This document shows, one piece after another, positions 14,987 through 22,561 of a stretch of DNA of 64,000 nucleotides; position 1 is the first letter of the stretch, and each line of letters opens with the position of its first letter. The translations under genes were made by a program, and so were the position numbers. Under the pieces are notes generated by a model. It had not been told where the DNA came from, ran no database searches, and worked only from the letters and a program-made list of their open reading frames with translations. The stretch is from Anaerolineae bacterium (GTDB lineage: Bacteria; Chloroflexota; Anaerolineae; Aggregatilineales; Phototrophicaceae): positions 89,950-153,949 of the forward strand of contig JAFLCG010000015.1 of NCBI GenBank assembly GCA_017303635.1, given 5' to 3'.

Positions 14987-16852
14987 ATGGTCAACGTTGA
15001 GTTGATTTCCCGGATTGATGAACTCAAAGACCAGTTCAACCAGGCCAAACATTCAGATATGCATGCCGCCATACAACTGGCGGATCAGATTTATCAGCTT
15101 GCGATCGAAGCAGAGCAATGGTCGGTTGCCAGCAAGATCCAGGCGGAAAAAGCTTTCATATACTTTGAAATCGGCCAGTATGCCGAGGGCATGGTTCCGG
15201 CTCAACACGCCCTGCGCCTCGCTCTTGAGCATCAGCTACCTATTGAAGAAGGCTATGCCTATTTTGCATTGGGGACAGCCCATGCTTATACCGGGAATTA
15301 TACCGAGGCGCTTGAATTTTCCTTCAAACAGAAGCAGATTGCCTTGCAGAGCAATCATCTGGAATTGCTCGAACTGGCACTGACAGCCATTCCATATGTT
15401 TATCGTGAAATGGAACAGTTCCCGGAAGCCATCGCCAGCGCTGAAGAAGGGCTGCGCTGGCTGGATGAACGGCAGGCCCATCTTCAGAAAGCCACCATCC
15501 TTGAAAATCTTGGGGTAACCTACCACCGGATGAAGGATTATGCGCGGGCCAAAGACTATTACCAGCAGGCGATCGCGCTGGCCCGTACATCCAATAACTA
15601 CGGTATCCTGCTCTATGGGCTAGCCTCGTTATCCAACTGTCTGTGCGAGCTTCATGACATCCCAGCAGCCCAGGCAACCTTCGACGAACTGGACTCCCTG
15701 TGCCAGCACCAGGGCAATATTCAACCCGCCATGCGGTTGACTGTGAAAGCCCAGCTCAAACGCACGATGGGTGATACAGCGGGTGCGATTGCGGACTATC
15801 AAAGTGCGCTGGAAATCGCCCGACAAGCCCACGATCATCAAGCCACGGCAATAATCCTTGACGAACTTGTCCGGACGTATCGACAGTCCGGCGATTATGA
15901 GGCGGCCCTGCGCTATTTTGAAGACCTGCACAAAGTAAAGACGATCTCCACCAACGAGAATTCCCGCAAGCGCCACGACATCCTGAATGCCCTGCACAAA
16001 ACTGCCGCGCTCCAGCAGGAAGCGGAAATCCAGCGCTTGCGGAAGGAGCAAGCAGAGTGGCAATTGGCAGAATTAAAACGTTCAGAAGCGGATCGCCTCG
16101 AGAAGGACAAGCTGTCCTACCACCTCAAAAAAGAGCAGGAATTAGCGGCTCGCAAAGAACGCATCCTGCACCACCTCCATCATGAAATCCGAACCCCGCT
16201 GACGATCATTCACACCGCTACGGAAACGATGAACCACTATCGAGACCGGATCAGCGATGAACGACGACAGCAGTATTTCGACCGGATTAGCGATCAATTC
16301 TGGCGCATCAATAAACTGATGGATGACATTTCAGCAGTGCTGCATGGGGTCGAAACGCAACCCGAGTCTGAAGGACGCAGTACCGCCATTGACATTCACC
16401 AGGTTTGCCAGGGTTCCATCAATACGGCGCATCGCCTGACTCATACCCGGGATCGGATTGCTGTAAACACCCAGGCCATCCCGAGGGATATCTGGTTGGA
16501 TGCAACGCTGCTGGATGAGGTTCTGGTTCAACTGCTCACCAACAGCCTCAAATTCTCCGAGGACAGGGTGCAGCTCGAGGTCCGTGCGACCGATCACGAA
16601 CTGGTCTTCTCCGTTGCCGACCACGGAAAAGGCATCCCTGAAGAAGAACTTCATCAGATCTATCAGCCGCTCTTCCGGGGCAGTAATGTCGGCGAGGTAC
16701 GGGGTCTGGGGCTAGGGCTGACCATCGTGCGGAATTATGTGAAGGCTTTAATGGGGAAAATCCATATCGACAGTCAGGTCGAGACCGGCACAACGGTCAC
16801 GATTGAGGTCCCGTTTGTGCGCCTGAACACACCGGACTCGCTCTCAAGCTGA
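14987..16852 (+). CDS. Cytoplasmic TPR-sensor histidine kinase
   Basis: A 621-residue kinase with no membrane segment. Residues about 30-330 are tandem TPR helices (A..Y..AL.+A. pattern), followed by a charged coiled coil to about residue 395. The HisKA H-box HHEIRTPLT has the phospho-acceptor at His399. The HATPase_c domain carries the N-box Asn519 (LLTNSLKF), the G1 box DHGKGIP and the G2 box GLGLGLTIV. TPR sensors usually read a protein or peptide partner. The ATG at 14987 has GGAAGGAGG just ahead. The cognate regulator is not adjacent; the convergent gene next door has its own receiver and may be a partner. Confidence 0.92.
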   Translation: MVNVELISRIDELKDQFNQAKHSDMHAAIQLADQIYQLAIEAEQWSVASKIQAEKAFIYFEIGQYAEGMVPAQHALRLALEHQLPIEEGYAYFALGTAHAYTGNYTEALEFSFKQKQIALQSNHLELLELALTAIPYVYREMEQFPEAIASAEEGLRWLDERQAHLQKATILENLGVTYHRMKDYARAKDYYQQAIALARTSNNYGILLYGLASLSNCLCELHDIPAAQATFDELDSLCQHQGNIQPAMRLTVKAQLKRTMGDTAGAIADYQSALEIARQAHDHQATAIILDELVRTYRQSGDYEAALRYFEDLHKVKTISTNENSRKRHDILNALHKTAALQQEAEIQRLRKEQAEWQLAELKRSEADRLEKDKLSYHLKKEQELAARKERILHHLHHEIRTPLTIIHTATETMNHYRDRISDERRQQYFDRISDQFWRINKLMDDISAVLHGVETQPESEGRSTAIDIHQVCQGSINTAHRLTHTRDRIAVNTQAIPRDIWLDATLLDEVLVQLLTNSLKFSEDRVQLEVRATDHELVFSVADHGKGIPEEELHQIYQPLFRGSNVGEVRGLGLGLTIVRNYVKALMGKIHIDSQVETGTTVTIEVPFVRLNTPDSLSS

Positions 16853-16875
16853 CAAGGCTGTCGTCCGCCCGATAC

Positions 16876-17970
16876 TCAGGCCGCGTTCAGGGCGATCCAG
16901 AAGACCGAGCCGCCCTCTGGCGGGCAGTTGACGCCTACATCGCCCCCCTGTAACCCGACCAGATGCTTGACAATCCACAGGCCCAGCCCAGTGCTGTGTT
17001 CGCCATCAGTGGGGCGCGTGCTGAGTTTGCCGAACTGGGTGAAAAGCCGACTGCGTTCGTTGGCGGGGATGCCAGGGCCTTCATCGCCTACGCAGATGAT
17101 CACGCGCTGACCTTCGTGGACGCTCCAGAGATGCACCTGGGTATGCAGCGGACTGTACTTGATGGCGTTGCTGACCAGATTGCCGAGCGCCTGCCGGAAG
17201 CGGGCCGGGTCCGCATAGACCGCGCCAGACATGGCTTCGGTCAGCAGGCGAATATTCTTGCGGAGGGCGTGCGGCTGATATAACCGGAGCAGGTCATCCA
17301 CCACCCCATCCAGAGGCACCCGATCCAGCGCGATCTGAATCTCCCCCACGCTGGCGGCTGCCGTGTCCAGAAAGTCCTCGATCACCGCTTTCATCGAGTC
17401 CAGCGTGTCATCCAGCGTGGTCAACCATTGGGCGCTGTCTTCCGGCGTCAGATCCGGGCGGCGCAGGAACTCGGTAATCATGCGCCCGTTCATCAGCGGA
17501 CTCTTGAGGTCATGGGAGGCGATGCGGATCAGACGATCCTTCAATTCCTGGGCTGCTTTCAGTTCCAGGAACGCCTTCTTCCGTTCATCCTGAAGCTGCT
17601 TGAGCGCCAGTTGAGTCTGCACCCGGGCCGCCGTCACATCCGGGTCAATCGGCTTGGAGATGTAGTCGTTGGCCCCCAGGTGGAGGCCCTGGGCAATATC
17701 CTGCGAATCACCCAGCGCGGAGATGAGAATCACGGGTAAATCGGCTGTCTGGGGATTAGCGCGGATTTGCTCCAGCACCTGATAACCGTTCAGATCCGGC
17801 ATCATGATGTCCAGCAAAACGAGGTCAATCGGTGTTTGATCCAGAATGGCCAGCGCCGTCTGCCCATTGGGTGAACAAATCACCTGAAACTGGGTGTGGA
17901 GCAGGCGTTGCAGCAGCAGCAGGTTAGCCGGTTCATCATCCACCGCCAGGATCACAGGCAAAGCGTTCAT
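16876..17970 (-). CDS. Response-regulator/histidine kinase hybrid (receiver first)
   Basis: A 364-residue soluble signalling protein. The N-terminal receiver has the acidic pair Asp11-Asp12, phospho-acceptor Asp54 (LLDIMMPD) and Lys in SKPID near residue 105. A coiled-coil linker leads to a HisKA-like domain with SHDLKSP near residue 153, and an HATPase_c domain with GNLVSNAIKYSP and GLGLWIVKHL. Receiver-kinase proteins of this order usually act in the middle of phosphorelays. The ATG at 17970 is used; a GTG eleven codons earlier is possible. It converges with the TPR kinase gene with only 23 bases between stops. Confidence 0.9.
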   Translation of the reverse strand: MNALPVILAVDDEPANLLLLQRLLHTQFQVICSPNGQTALAILDQTPIDLVLLDIMMPDLNGYQVLEQIRANPQTADLPVILISALGDSQDIAQGLHLGANDYISKPIDPDVTAARVQTQLALKQLQDERKKAFLELKAAQELKDRLIRIASHDLKSPLMNGRMITEFLRRPDLTPEDSAQWLTTLDDTLDSMKAVIEDFLDTAAASVGEIQIALDRVPLDGVVDDLLRLYQPHALRKNIRLLTEAMSGAVYADPARFRQALGNLVSNAIKYSPLHTQVHLWSVHEGQRVIICVGDEGPGIPANERSRLFTQFGKLSTRPTDGEHSTGLGLWIVKHLVGLQGGDVGVNCPPEGGSVFWIALNAA

Positions 17971-18061
17971 GAGAGTCACTTTCAGGCAGTCAGCAAAATA
18001 CACTCCCCCTACATATTACGGTTATTGTTTCGATAATTTCCTTAAGATTTATGCCTGATGA

Positions 18062-18880
18062 TCAGCTATTGTGATTGAGCGACTTGGTGATATGGGCGAT
18101 GATGTCCTCGGCGGTTTCCTCAATCGGGCGGTCGGTGATGTCCAGCGTCCAGAAGCCGCCGCGCCGGAAAATCTTGCGCGCGTGTTCGACCTCCTCGTAC
18201 AAGTCTTCGGCTGAACTGTAGGTGGACTTGGTGGACAAGCCCAAGCGCTGCTGGCGGAACTGCCGGAACGCCACCAACTGCCCCGGTTGAATCGAAAGGC
18301 CGACCACCCGGCGGCTGTCGATCTCAAACAGTTGGTCCGGCGGCTTGACTTCGCGCATCAGCGGCACATTGGCAACCCGCCAACCCTGCGTGGAGATGTA
18401 CATGCTCAGCGGGGTCTTGCCCACCCGGGAAACCCCGGTCAGCACGATCTCCGCCAGGTGCAGCTCGTCAATCCGGCGGCCGTCATCGTGGTCAACCGCA
18501 AACTCCATGGCCTCGATGCGGCGGAAGTAGGGCGCCCGCAGCTGCTGGTACAGGCCGGGTTCACCGATGGGTTCACGCTCCAGCAAGCGGGTCAATTGCA
18601 GCAGCAGCGGCCCCTGGAGATCAATCGCAATCACGTTGCTATCGCGGGCGCGTTCGGTGAGCAGGTTGCGGAGGTCGGTCATCACCAGCGTGTGGACAAT
18701 CAGGCCGCCGCTGGCCGCCGCCCGGCTGACCAAGTCTTCAATCGCAGCCGGATCGCGCACATTGGGCAGCACCTGCAGCGGCACCTCCGCGCCCTGGAAC
18801 TGGGCCAGAGTCGCCCGGACGATACGCTCGCCGCTGGTCCCCTGCCCGCCGGATACGATGTAGATGGTCGGAGTGGTCAT
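18062..18880 (-). CDS. Pyruvate,water dikinase regulatory protein-like (PpsR/DUF299)
   Basis: A 272-residue member of the PpsR/RP family, bifunctional kinase/pyrophosphorylases that switch PEP synthase or pyruvate phosphate dikinase off and on by threonine phosphorylation. The P-loop GVSRVGKTPLS near residue 150 and the C-terminal DITDRPIEETAEDI segment are family-typical. The N-terminal SDSTGET signature of the family is altered here to a SGGQGTSG sequence, so the regulatory half may have diverged. No PEP synthase or dikinase gene is in the window. Confidence 0.85.
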   Translation of the reverse strand: MTTPTIYIVSGGQGTSGERIVRATLAQFQGAEVPLQVLPNVRDPAAIEDLVSRAAASGGLIVHTLVMTDLRNLLTERARDSNVIAIDLQGPLLLQLTRLLEREPIGEPGLYQQLRAPYFRRIEAMEFAVDHDDGRRIDELHLAEIVLTGVSRVGKTPLSMYISTQGWRVANVPLMREVKPPDQLFEIDSRRVVGLSIQPGQLVAFRQFRQQRLGLSTKSTYSSAEDLYEEVEHARKIFRRGGFWTLDITDRPIEETAEDIIAHITKSLNHNS

Positions 18881-18974
18881 GTGTCGCCTGCTTCCCGTTG
18901 CGCGTCAGCCGATACGCTGACTCTACGCCCGGCGGGGCTGGGGAGCGTAGGACGCTTAACACGGGTTTAGGGCG

Positions 18975-19571
18975 TCATTCAGCATAGGAATCCAGCGTGT
19001 AGAGACCAAACACGAAGAAGGGAGCATGTCCCTTGACGCGGTCGCTGGTGAGCGCCTTGAATTCATGAGCTTTGTCCACATCGGTAAACAGGTGAAGTTC
19101 ATTCAGGTGCGGCGACCAGACCGGCTTGAGTGCTACCAACTCGTCTTCATCGTAAGCGCAGTTGGAGAGACCTGAGAGCAGGAAGCGATCTGAAACATCA
19201 TAACCGAGCAATTGACCACCGAACGCTGCGGTCATCGGTTTGAAATCGTAGCCCTCCCAGTGCAGGGCTTCCTGTTCGTCCTGCAGAACAATGGTTATCA
19301 CGATCCGAAGGGTTGACGCGGGATAACCACCATGAGCGGCGAAGAAAGTATCCATTTCGCCGAGTTCTTGCCATAAATTTTGAACTGTACCGCGCCACGC
19401 GGGCAAGTCATCGTAGCGGTTCAATACGGATACCCACACCATATCATCCGTTGAGTACGGCTGCTGGATGTCGTCCCGCAAGAAGAACAGATGACGGCGC
19501 TCCGGCTGGTAAGGGAACGCCCAGTCCGAGATCAGGTAGCGCACGTCATAGGCGACAATTTGTTCGATCAT
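18975..19571 (-). CDS. Hypothetical protein
   Basis: A 198-residue acidic soluble protein rich in aromatic residues (many Trp, Tyr and Phe), without signal peptide or recognised motif. Its codon use fits the neighbourhood and the frame is free of competing strong genes. It lies 94 bases downstream of the PpsR start on the same strand side, with an ATG at 19571. The function is unknown; an immunity- or barrel-type fold is conceivable but unsupported. Confidence 0.6.
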   Translation of the reverse strand: MIEQIVAYDVRYLISDWAFPYQPERRHLFFLRDDIQQPYSTDDMVWVSVLNRYDDLPAWRGTVQNLWQELGEMDTFFAAHGGYPASTLRIVITIVLQDEQEALHWEGYDFKPMTAAFGGQLLGYDVSDRFLLSGLSNCAYDEDELVALKPVWSPHLNELHLFTDVDKAHEFKALTSDRVKGHAPFFVFGLYTLDSYAE

Positions 19572-19634
19572 GGTGATACGGGCCTGCTAGAGTTATCAAT
19601 GCTTTAAGGGTGTATATGGCACAGCATGACACAA

Positions 19635-20939
19635 TTACCTGATCGCCCAAGCGCGGATTCCACCCCGATTATTCTGCACATCATCACCAACTCCCATCAA
19701 CCACGTTCCCGACTGATTGAAGGTCACATCCGATAAGAGAGGATATGGAAATTCCACCTGCATGAGCAAATCGCCCTCAACCGAGTAAATCTCCACATCA
19801 TTCCAGTCCTTGACCGTTACAAGCAGTTCATCGTTTGGGCTAAATCGCATGATACTTGTCGGATTTCGCTCATCCCGCTTCATGGGAATGCTTGCCAGCA
19901 AATCGCCCGTCAATAAATCATGAACATCTATCCGTTCAGCGAACAACGCTGCAATCAGATTGCCGCTCGGAGAAACCTCGATTTGGCTTACATCCTCTAG
20001 AAACGTCAGTATTTCAGCACCAGAATCCAACAACACTCCTCTGACAGGTGTATTCATCGAAGATTGGTACACCAGTACATTCCGCCCCGGAACGAAAGCG
20101 AGTATGCGAACGCGCGATTCAGGGCTACCTTCAGCGTCGAACTCCACCGAAACCGGCTGTAGCAGTTCACCACTGACCAGATCAAGCCTCGCTAGAGTCG
20201 CTGCCCAATCACCGACGATAACCTGACCATCATGCAGAACACTATTCGACAAATCGCCTAGATAGAGATTATTCACAGGTCTGATCGAATGAATTAGCTG
20301 AAATGAATGTCCATCAAACGTGGCAATCGTCCCAGAGTCAGTCGCTACAAAAAGATTACCATCTGGCGTAAAACCAATTGGATCGATATACGAGGATTCA
20401 ATAGGTTCAAGGACGGATACTGTAGCAGCATCCTCAAGGCGAATGACCTGCCGATTTCCAAGGACAGCAATTGAACTTGCCGGGTCAATCGCAATTGACA
20501 TTGGCCTTTGGGAAAGAACTGTGTTGAGTGGATCAACAATCACCTGCACAGTGGCTTCACCCACTGTCCATTGACGAGTGTCGATAATCCAGGCTGTTTC
20601 ACATACACCCCCTGCGTAGTCATCCAGAACGCTTGCCTGTCCCTTTGCGTGACCTGTCACCACAATCCAATTGTCATCTGGACTGATCGCAACCCCGGTT
20701 TGTGGCGACCCGGTAACGTCCAGGATCCTATCAAGCCGATTCGCGTTTCTTGCGGTGATTTCTACACTGGAAGTTGCTGCAAAGAAGTCGATAGAAGCAC
20801 CAGGAAACCAACATTGATTGGCAACACGGTCATAGAGAGCAAACCCAATTGACAATAGGCTGCAAGAGATGACTACGAGACTAATCAGCAGGCATGACCG
20901 CCCGCGAAATCGAACTGTAATCAAGCTTCGCTCGTCCAT
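19635..20939 (-). CDS. Membrane-anchored WD40/YVTN-like beta-propeller protein
   Basis: A 434-residue protein with one N-terminal membrane helix (about residues 14-36). Repeated beta-propeller blades follow with motifs such as AISPDDNWIVVTG, GFTPDGNLFVATDSG, EVSPSGNLIAALF and RFSPNDELLVTV at intervals of about 40-50 residues. These proteins are usually extracytoplasmic interaction platforms. The ATG at 20939 is chosen: the in-frame upstream part would be translated from a decayed tRNA-Leu copy. GC is lower than average for the window. Confidence 0.75.
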   Translation of the reverse strand: MDERSLITVRFRGRSCLLISLVVISCSLLSIGFALYDRVANQCWFPGASIDFFAATSSVEITARNANRLDRILDVTGSPQTGVAISPDDNWIVVTGHAKGQASVLDDYAGGVCETAWIIDTRQWTVGEATVQVIVDPLNTVLSQRPMSIAIDPASSIAVLGNRQVIRLEDAATVSVLEPIESSYIDPIGFTPDGNLFVATDSGTIATFDGHSFQLIHSIRPVNNLYLGDLSNSVLHDGQVIVGDWAATLARLDLVSGELLQPVSVEFDAEGSPESRVRILAFVPGRNVLVYQSSMNTPVRGVLLDSGAEILTFLEDVSQIEVSPSGNLIAALFAERIDVHDLLTGDLLASIPMKRDERNPTSIMRFSPNDELLVTVKDWNDVEIYSVEGDLLMQVEFPYPLLSDVTFNQSGTWLMGVGDDVQNNRGGIRAWAIR

Positions 20940-20957
20940 GTACAAGCTAACGAAAAA

Positions 20958-21032
20958 CCCAGACTCGCGTCTGAGGCCGTCATCTGTGCCGGTGGTAGAA
21001 CGCGAACCCACACGGGTTTCCCATGTCGATTA
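20958..21032 (-). pseudogene. Decayed partial copy of tRNA-Leu 3' half and its terminator
   Basis: The segment repeats, with many substitutions and small gaps, the sequence of the intact tRNA-Leu 3' half plus terminator at 21358-21430. CCAGACTCGCGTCTGAGG is exact and TGTGCCGGTGGT plus CGAACCCACACGG are recognisable. The 5' half of the tRNA is absent, so it cannot be functional. Confidence 0.75.
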
Positions 21033-21082
21033 TCTTTCGCGCACATCAAAGCCAATAACGCTTTCGATCATCAGCCTAAACC

Positions 21083-21325
21083 CTATGTATACCAACCAGG
21101 ATTCAAGACTACCAGCCCTTGATCGCTAAAGTGAAACGCTGCTTTAATTCCACTGCACGATTCAAAAAGATGAATACCTTCAGCTAGGTCAGTGCGTGGT
21201 TCCGTCACCGTACCATACTGACGCATCCAGATAAGAATGTCCGAACGATTAAGCTGCTTGGCAATAGCAGCAATAGCGTGGCGCTGTGAATACAAATCGA
21301 TAATGGGAAAGTTAGTCACAAACAT
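21083..21325 (-). CDS. Possible small hypothetical protein
   Basis: An 80-codon frame with a protein-like composition (hydrophobic core, single Cys and balanced charges), lying between the intact tRNA-Leu and its decayed copy. The ribosome-binding site is weak: the AAGGGG run sits too close to the ATG. No family is recognised. It could be a true small gene or the remnant of something that entered with the tRNA duplication. Confidence 0.35.
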   Translation of the reverse strand: MFVTNFPIIDLYSQRHAIAAIAKQLNRSDILIWMRQYGTVTEPRTDLAEGIHLFESCSGIKAAFHFSDQGLVVLNPGWYT

Positions 21326-21353
21326 GCCCCTTCATCATCAATCCGTAAAACAA

Positions 21354-21381
21354 AAGACCCCAGACTCGCGTCTGAGGTCTT
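21354..21381 (-). terminator. Terminator of tRNA-Leu
   Basis: On the minus strand a 12-bp stem AAGACCTCAGAC/GTCTGGGGTCTT (one G-U pair) closes a GCGA tetraloop and is followed by TTTGTTTT. Confidence 0.8.
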
Positions 21382-21387
21382 TAAGTG

Positions 21388-21469
21388 TGCCGGTGGTGGG
21401 ACTCGAACCCACACGGATTTCTCCAATCGATTTTGAGTCGATCGCGTCAGCCAATTGCGCCACACCGGC
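21388..21469 (-). tRNA. tRNA-Leu (anticodon CAA)
   Basis: Class II tRNA on the minus strand. The acceptor stem GCCGGTG pairs with CACCGGC, the anticodon stem ATCGA/TCGAT surrounds loop CTCAAAA (anticodon CAA, reads UUG), a short variable arm GGAGAAATCC follows, and the T arm is GTGGG-TTCGAGT-CCCAC. CCA is not encoded. Confidence 0.93.
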
Positions 21470-21502
21470 AGGTTTCAAAACCCGCTATAATGGACAGGAT
21501 AT

Positions 21503-21532
21503 AGTCTAGAATTCGCCTACAGGGTTTGTCAA
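21503..21532 (-). promoter_or_regulatory. Sigma-70-type promoter of tRNA-Leu
   Basis: On the minus strand, consensus TTGACA (21527-21532) and TAGACT (21503-21508) are separated by 18 bases, about 34 bases before the tRNA 5' end. The -35 box overlaps the start codon of the divergent sigma factor gene. Confidence 0.55.
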
Positions 21533-22143
21533 TGGCGATTAGTCCAGAGCAGGAGACCAACTGGATCCAGGCCGCCCGAAGCGGGGATCTGGAAGCCTTC
21601 AACCGGCTGGTGCTGGCGCATCAGGATCGGGTCTATTCGCTTGCCTACCGCATCATGGGGGAGCCGGCTGCCGCTGCCGATGCCGCGCAGGACGCCTTCA
21701 TCAATGCCTGGCGGCGGCTGGAAACCTACCGGGGTGGCGCCTTCCAGTCCTGGCTGCTGCGGATCACCGCCAACACCTGTTACGATGCGCTGCGCTACAG
21801 CAAGCGCCGCCCGGCCACCGGCATCGAGGATCTGCCCGGCGCGGAGACCGATGACGGCCCGGTGCTGGTCGCGGACGATCTGACGCCGGAGCAGTCGCTC
21901 CAGCAGCGGGAACTGGCGCAGGCCATCCAGCAGTGCATCAATGCCCTCCAGCCCGATCAGCGGCTGGTGCTGGTCATGTGCGATGTGCAGGAGATGAGTT
22001 ATCAGGAAGTGGCGGAGACCAGCGGGGCTAATCTGGGCACCGTCAAATCCCGCCTCAGCCGGGCGCGGGCCGCTGTCCGCCAGTGTCTCGGCGCAGTCGA
22101 GGAACTTTTGCCCGGTGGATGGCGTCAGAGAGAGAAGAGTTAA
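21532..22143 (+). CDS. ECF-type RNA polymerase sigma factor
   Basis: A 203-residue sigma-70 family protein with only regions 2 and 4. Region 2 spans about residues 10-90 (GDLEAFNRLVLAHQDRVYSLAYRI, then DAAQDAFINAWRRLETYRG, then QSWLLRITANTCYDALR). Region 4 spans about 135-190 (LQPDQRLVLVMCDVQEMSYQEVAE then GTVKSRLSRARAAVRQCL). It directs RNA polymerase to stress-type promoters. The start at 21532 is preferred over a TTG two codons earlier. The likely anti-sigma gene lies 418 bases downstream, beyond a cluster of repeats. Confidence 0.93.
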   Translation: MAISPEQETNWIQAARSGDLEAFNRLVLAHQDRVYSLAYRIMGEPAAAADAAQDAFINAWRRLETYRGGAFQSWLLRITANTCYDALRYSKRRPATGIEDLPGAETDDGPVLVADDLTPEQSLQQRELAQAIQQCINALQPDQRLVLVMCDVQEMSYQEVAETSGANLGTVKSRLSRARAAVRQCLGAVEELLPGGWRQREKS

Positions 22144-22158
22144 ACGTAAGTCAGCCCT

Positions 22159-22187
22159 GTAGGGGCGACCCGGCGGGTCGCCCCTAC
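22159..22187. repeat. Dispersed palindrome (GGGGCGACCC family), copy 1
   Basis: Perfect 13-bp arms GTAGGGGCGACCC and GGGTCGCCCCTAC surround a GGC loop, 16 bases after the sigma factor stop. Related copies lie at 22512-22536 and within the terminator at 45018-45046. It could terminate sigma transcription, though no U-tract follows. Confidence 0.75.
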
Positions 22188-22246
22188 TGAAACTGGAACA
22201 AAATCGAAACAAATGTTCCGTTTCTGTGGCGAAGATCGATTAACAT

Positions 22247-22338
22247 TAGGACTTACGCAAACGCCGCATTTTGTAGGGGAGGATTAGGGCGTCTGCGCCC
22301 GTGTATCGCGCAGCGATCCCGTGACTGCGTAAGTCCTG
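22247..22338. mobile_element. 92-bp MITE-like element with terminal inverted repeats
   Basis: The ends carry 12-bp inverted repeats AGGACTTACGCA (22248-22259) and TGCGTAAGTCCT (22326-22337). The 5-base sequence AACAT flanks it on both sides (22242-22246 and 22339-22343), as expected for a target-site duplication. It has no coding capacity. The terminal sequence resembles ends often seen on transposons of cyanobacteria and relatives; that comparison is from memory. Confidence 0.65.
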
Positions 22339-22354
22339 AACATCTTGAATGTAG

Positions 22355-22398
22355 GGACGAGGCGTGCGACCAAAGGAAGTCCCTGTGGGGCCTCGTCC
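22355..22398. repeat. Second-type palindrome (GGACGAGGC)
   Basis: 9-bp arms GGACGAGGC (22355-22363) and GCCTCGTCC (22390-22398) enclose 26 bases. It has the look of a dispersed palindromic repeat and no other role is apparent. Confidence 0.5.
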
Positions 22399-22511
22399 GC
22401 CGTGTCTGTTAGCAGGTATTCAATGGAGTGGTCAGATGCGTTACCGTTTGGACACAAAAACACCGGCCTAATCTGTCAAATGTGTCCAATCTGTCCATTT
22501 TGTCCAAATAC

Positions 22512-22536
22512 GTAGGGGCGACCCGGTGGATCGCCC
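22512..22536. repeat. Dispersed palindrome (GGGGCGACCC family), copy 2
   Basis: GTAGGGGCGACCC followed by GGTGGATCGCCC: the same family as 22159-22187 but with a decayed right arm. It ends 25 bases before the anti-sigma start and is preceded by three TGTCCAA/TGTCCAT words (22468-22507) that may be binding sites. Confidence 0.55.
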
Positions 22537-22561
22537 ATCACGAAGGTAAACGAAGCACAGC

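Noticed and set aside
18287..18970. A long open frame on the plus strand opposite the PpsR-like gene
   Set aside because: It mirrors the PpsR-like gene, whose P-loop and family segments are on the minus strand. Its product is a low-complexity Gln/His/Arg-rich sequence with no family features.
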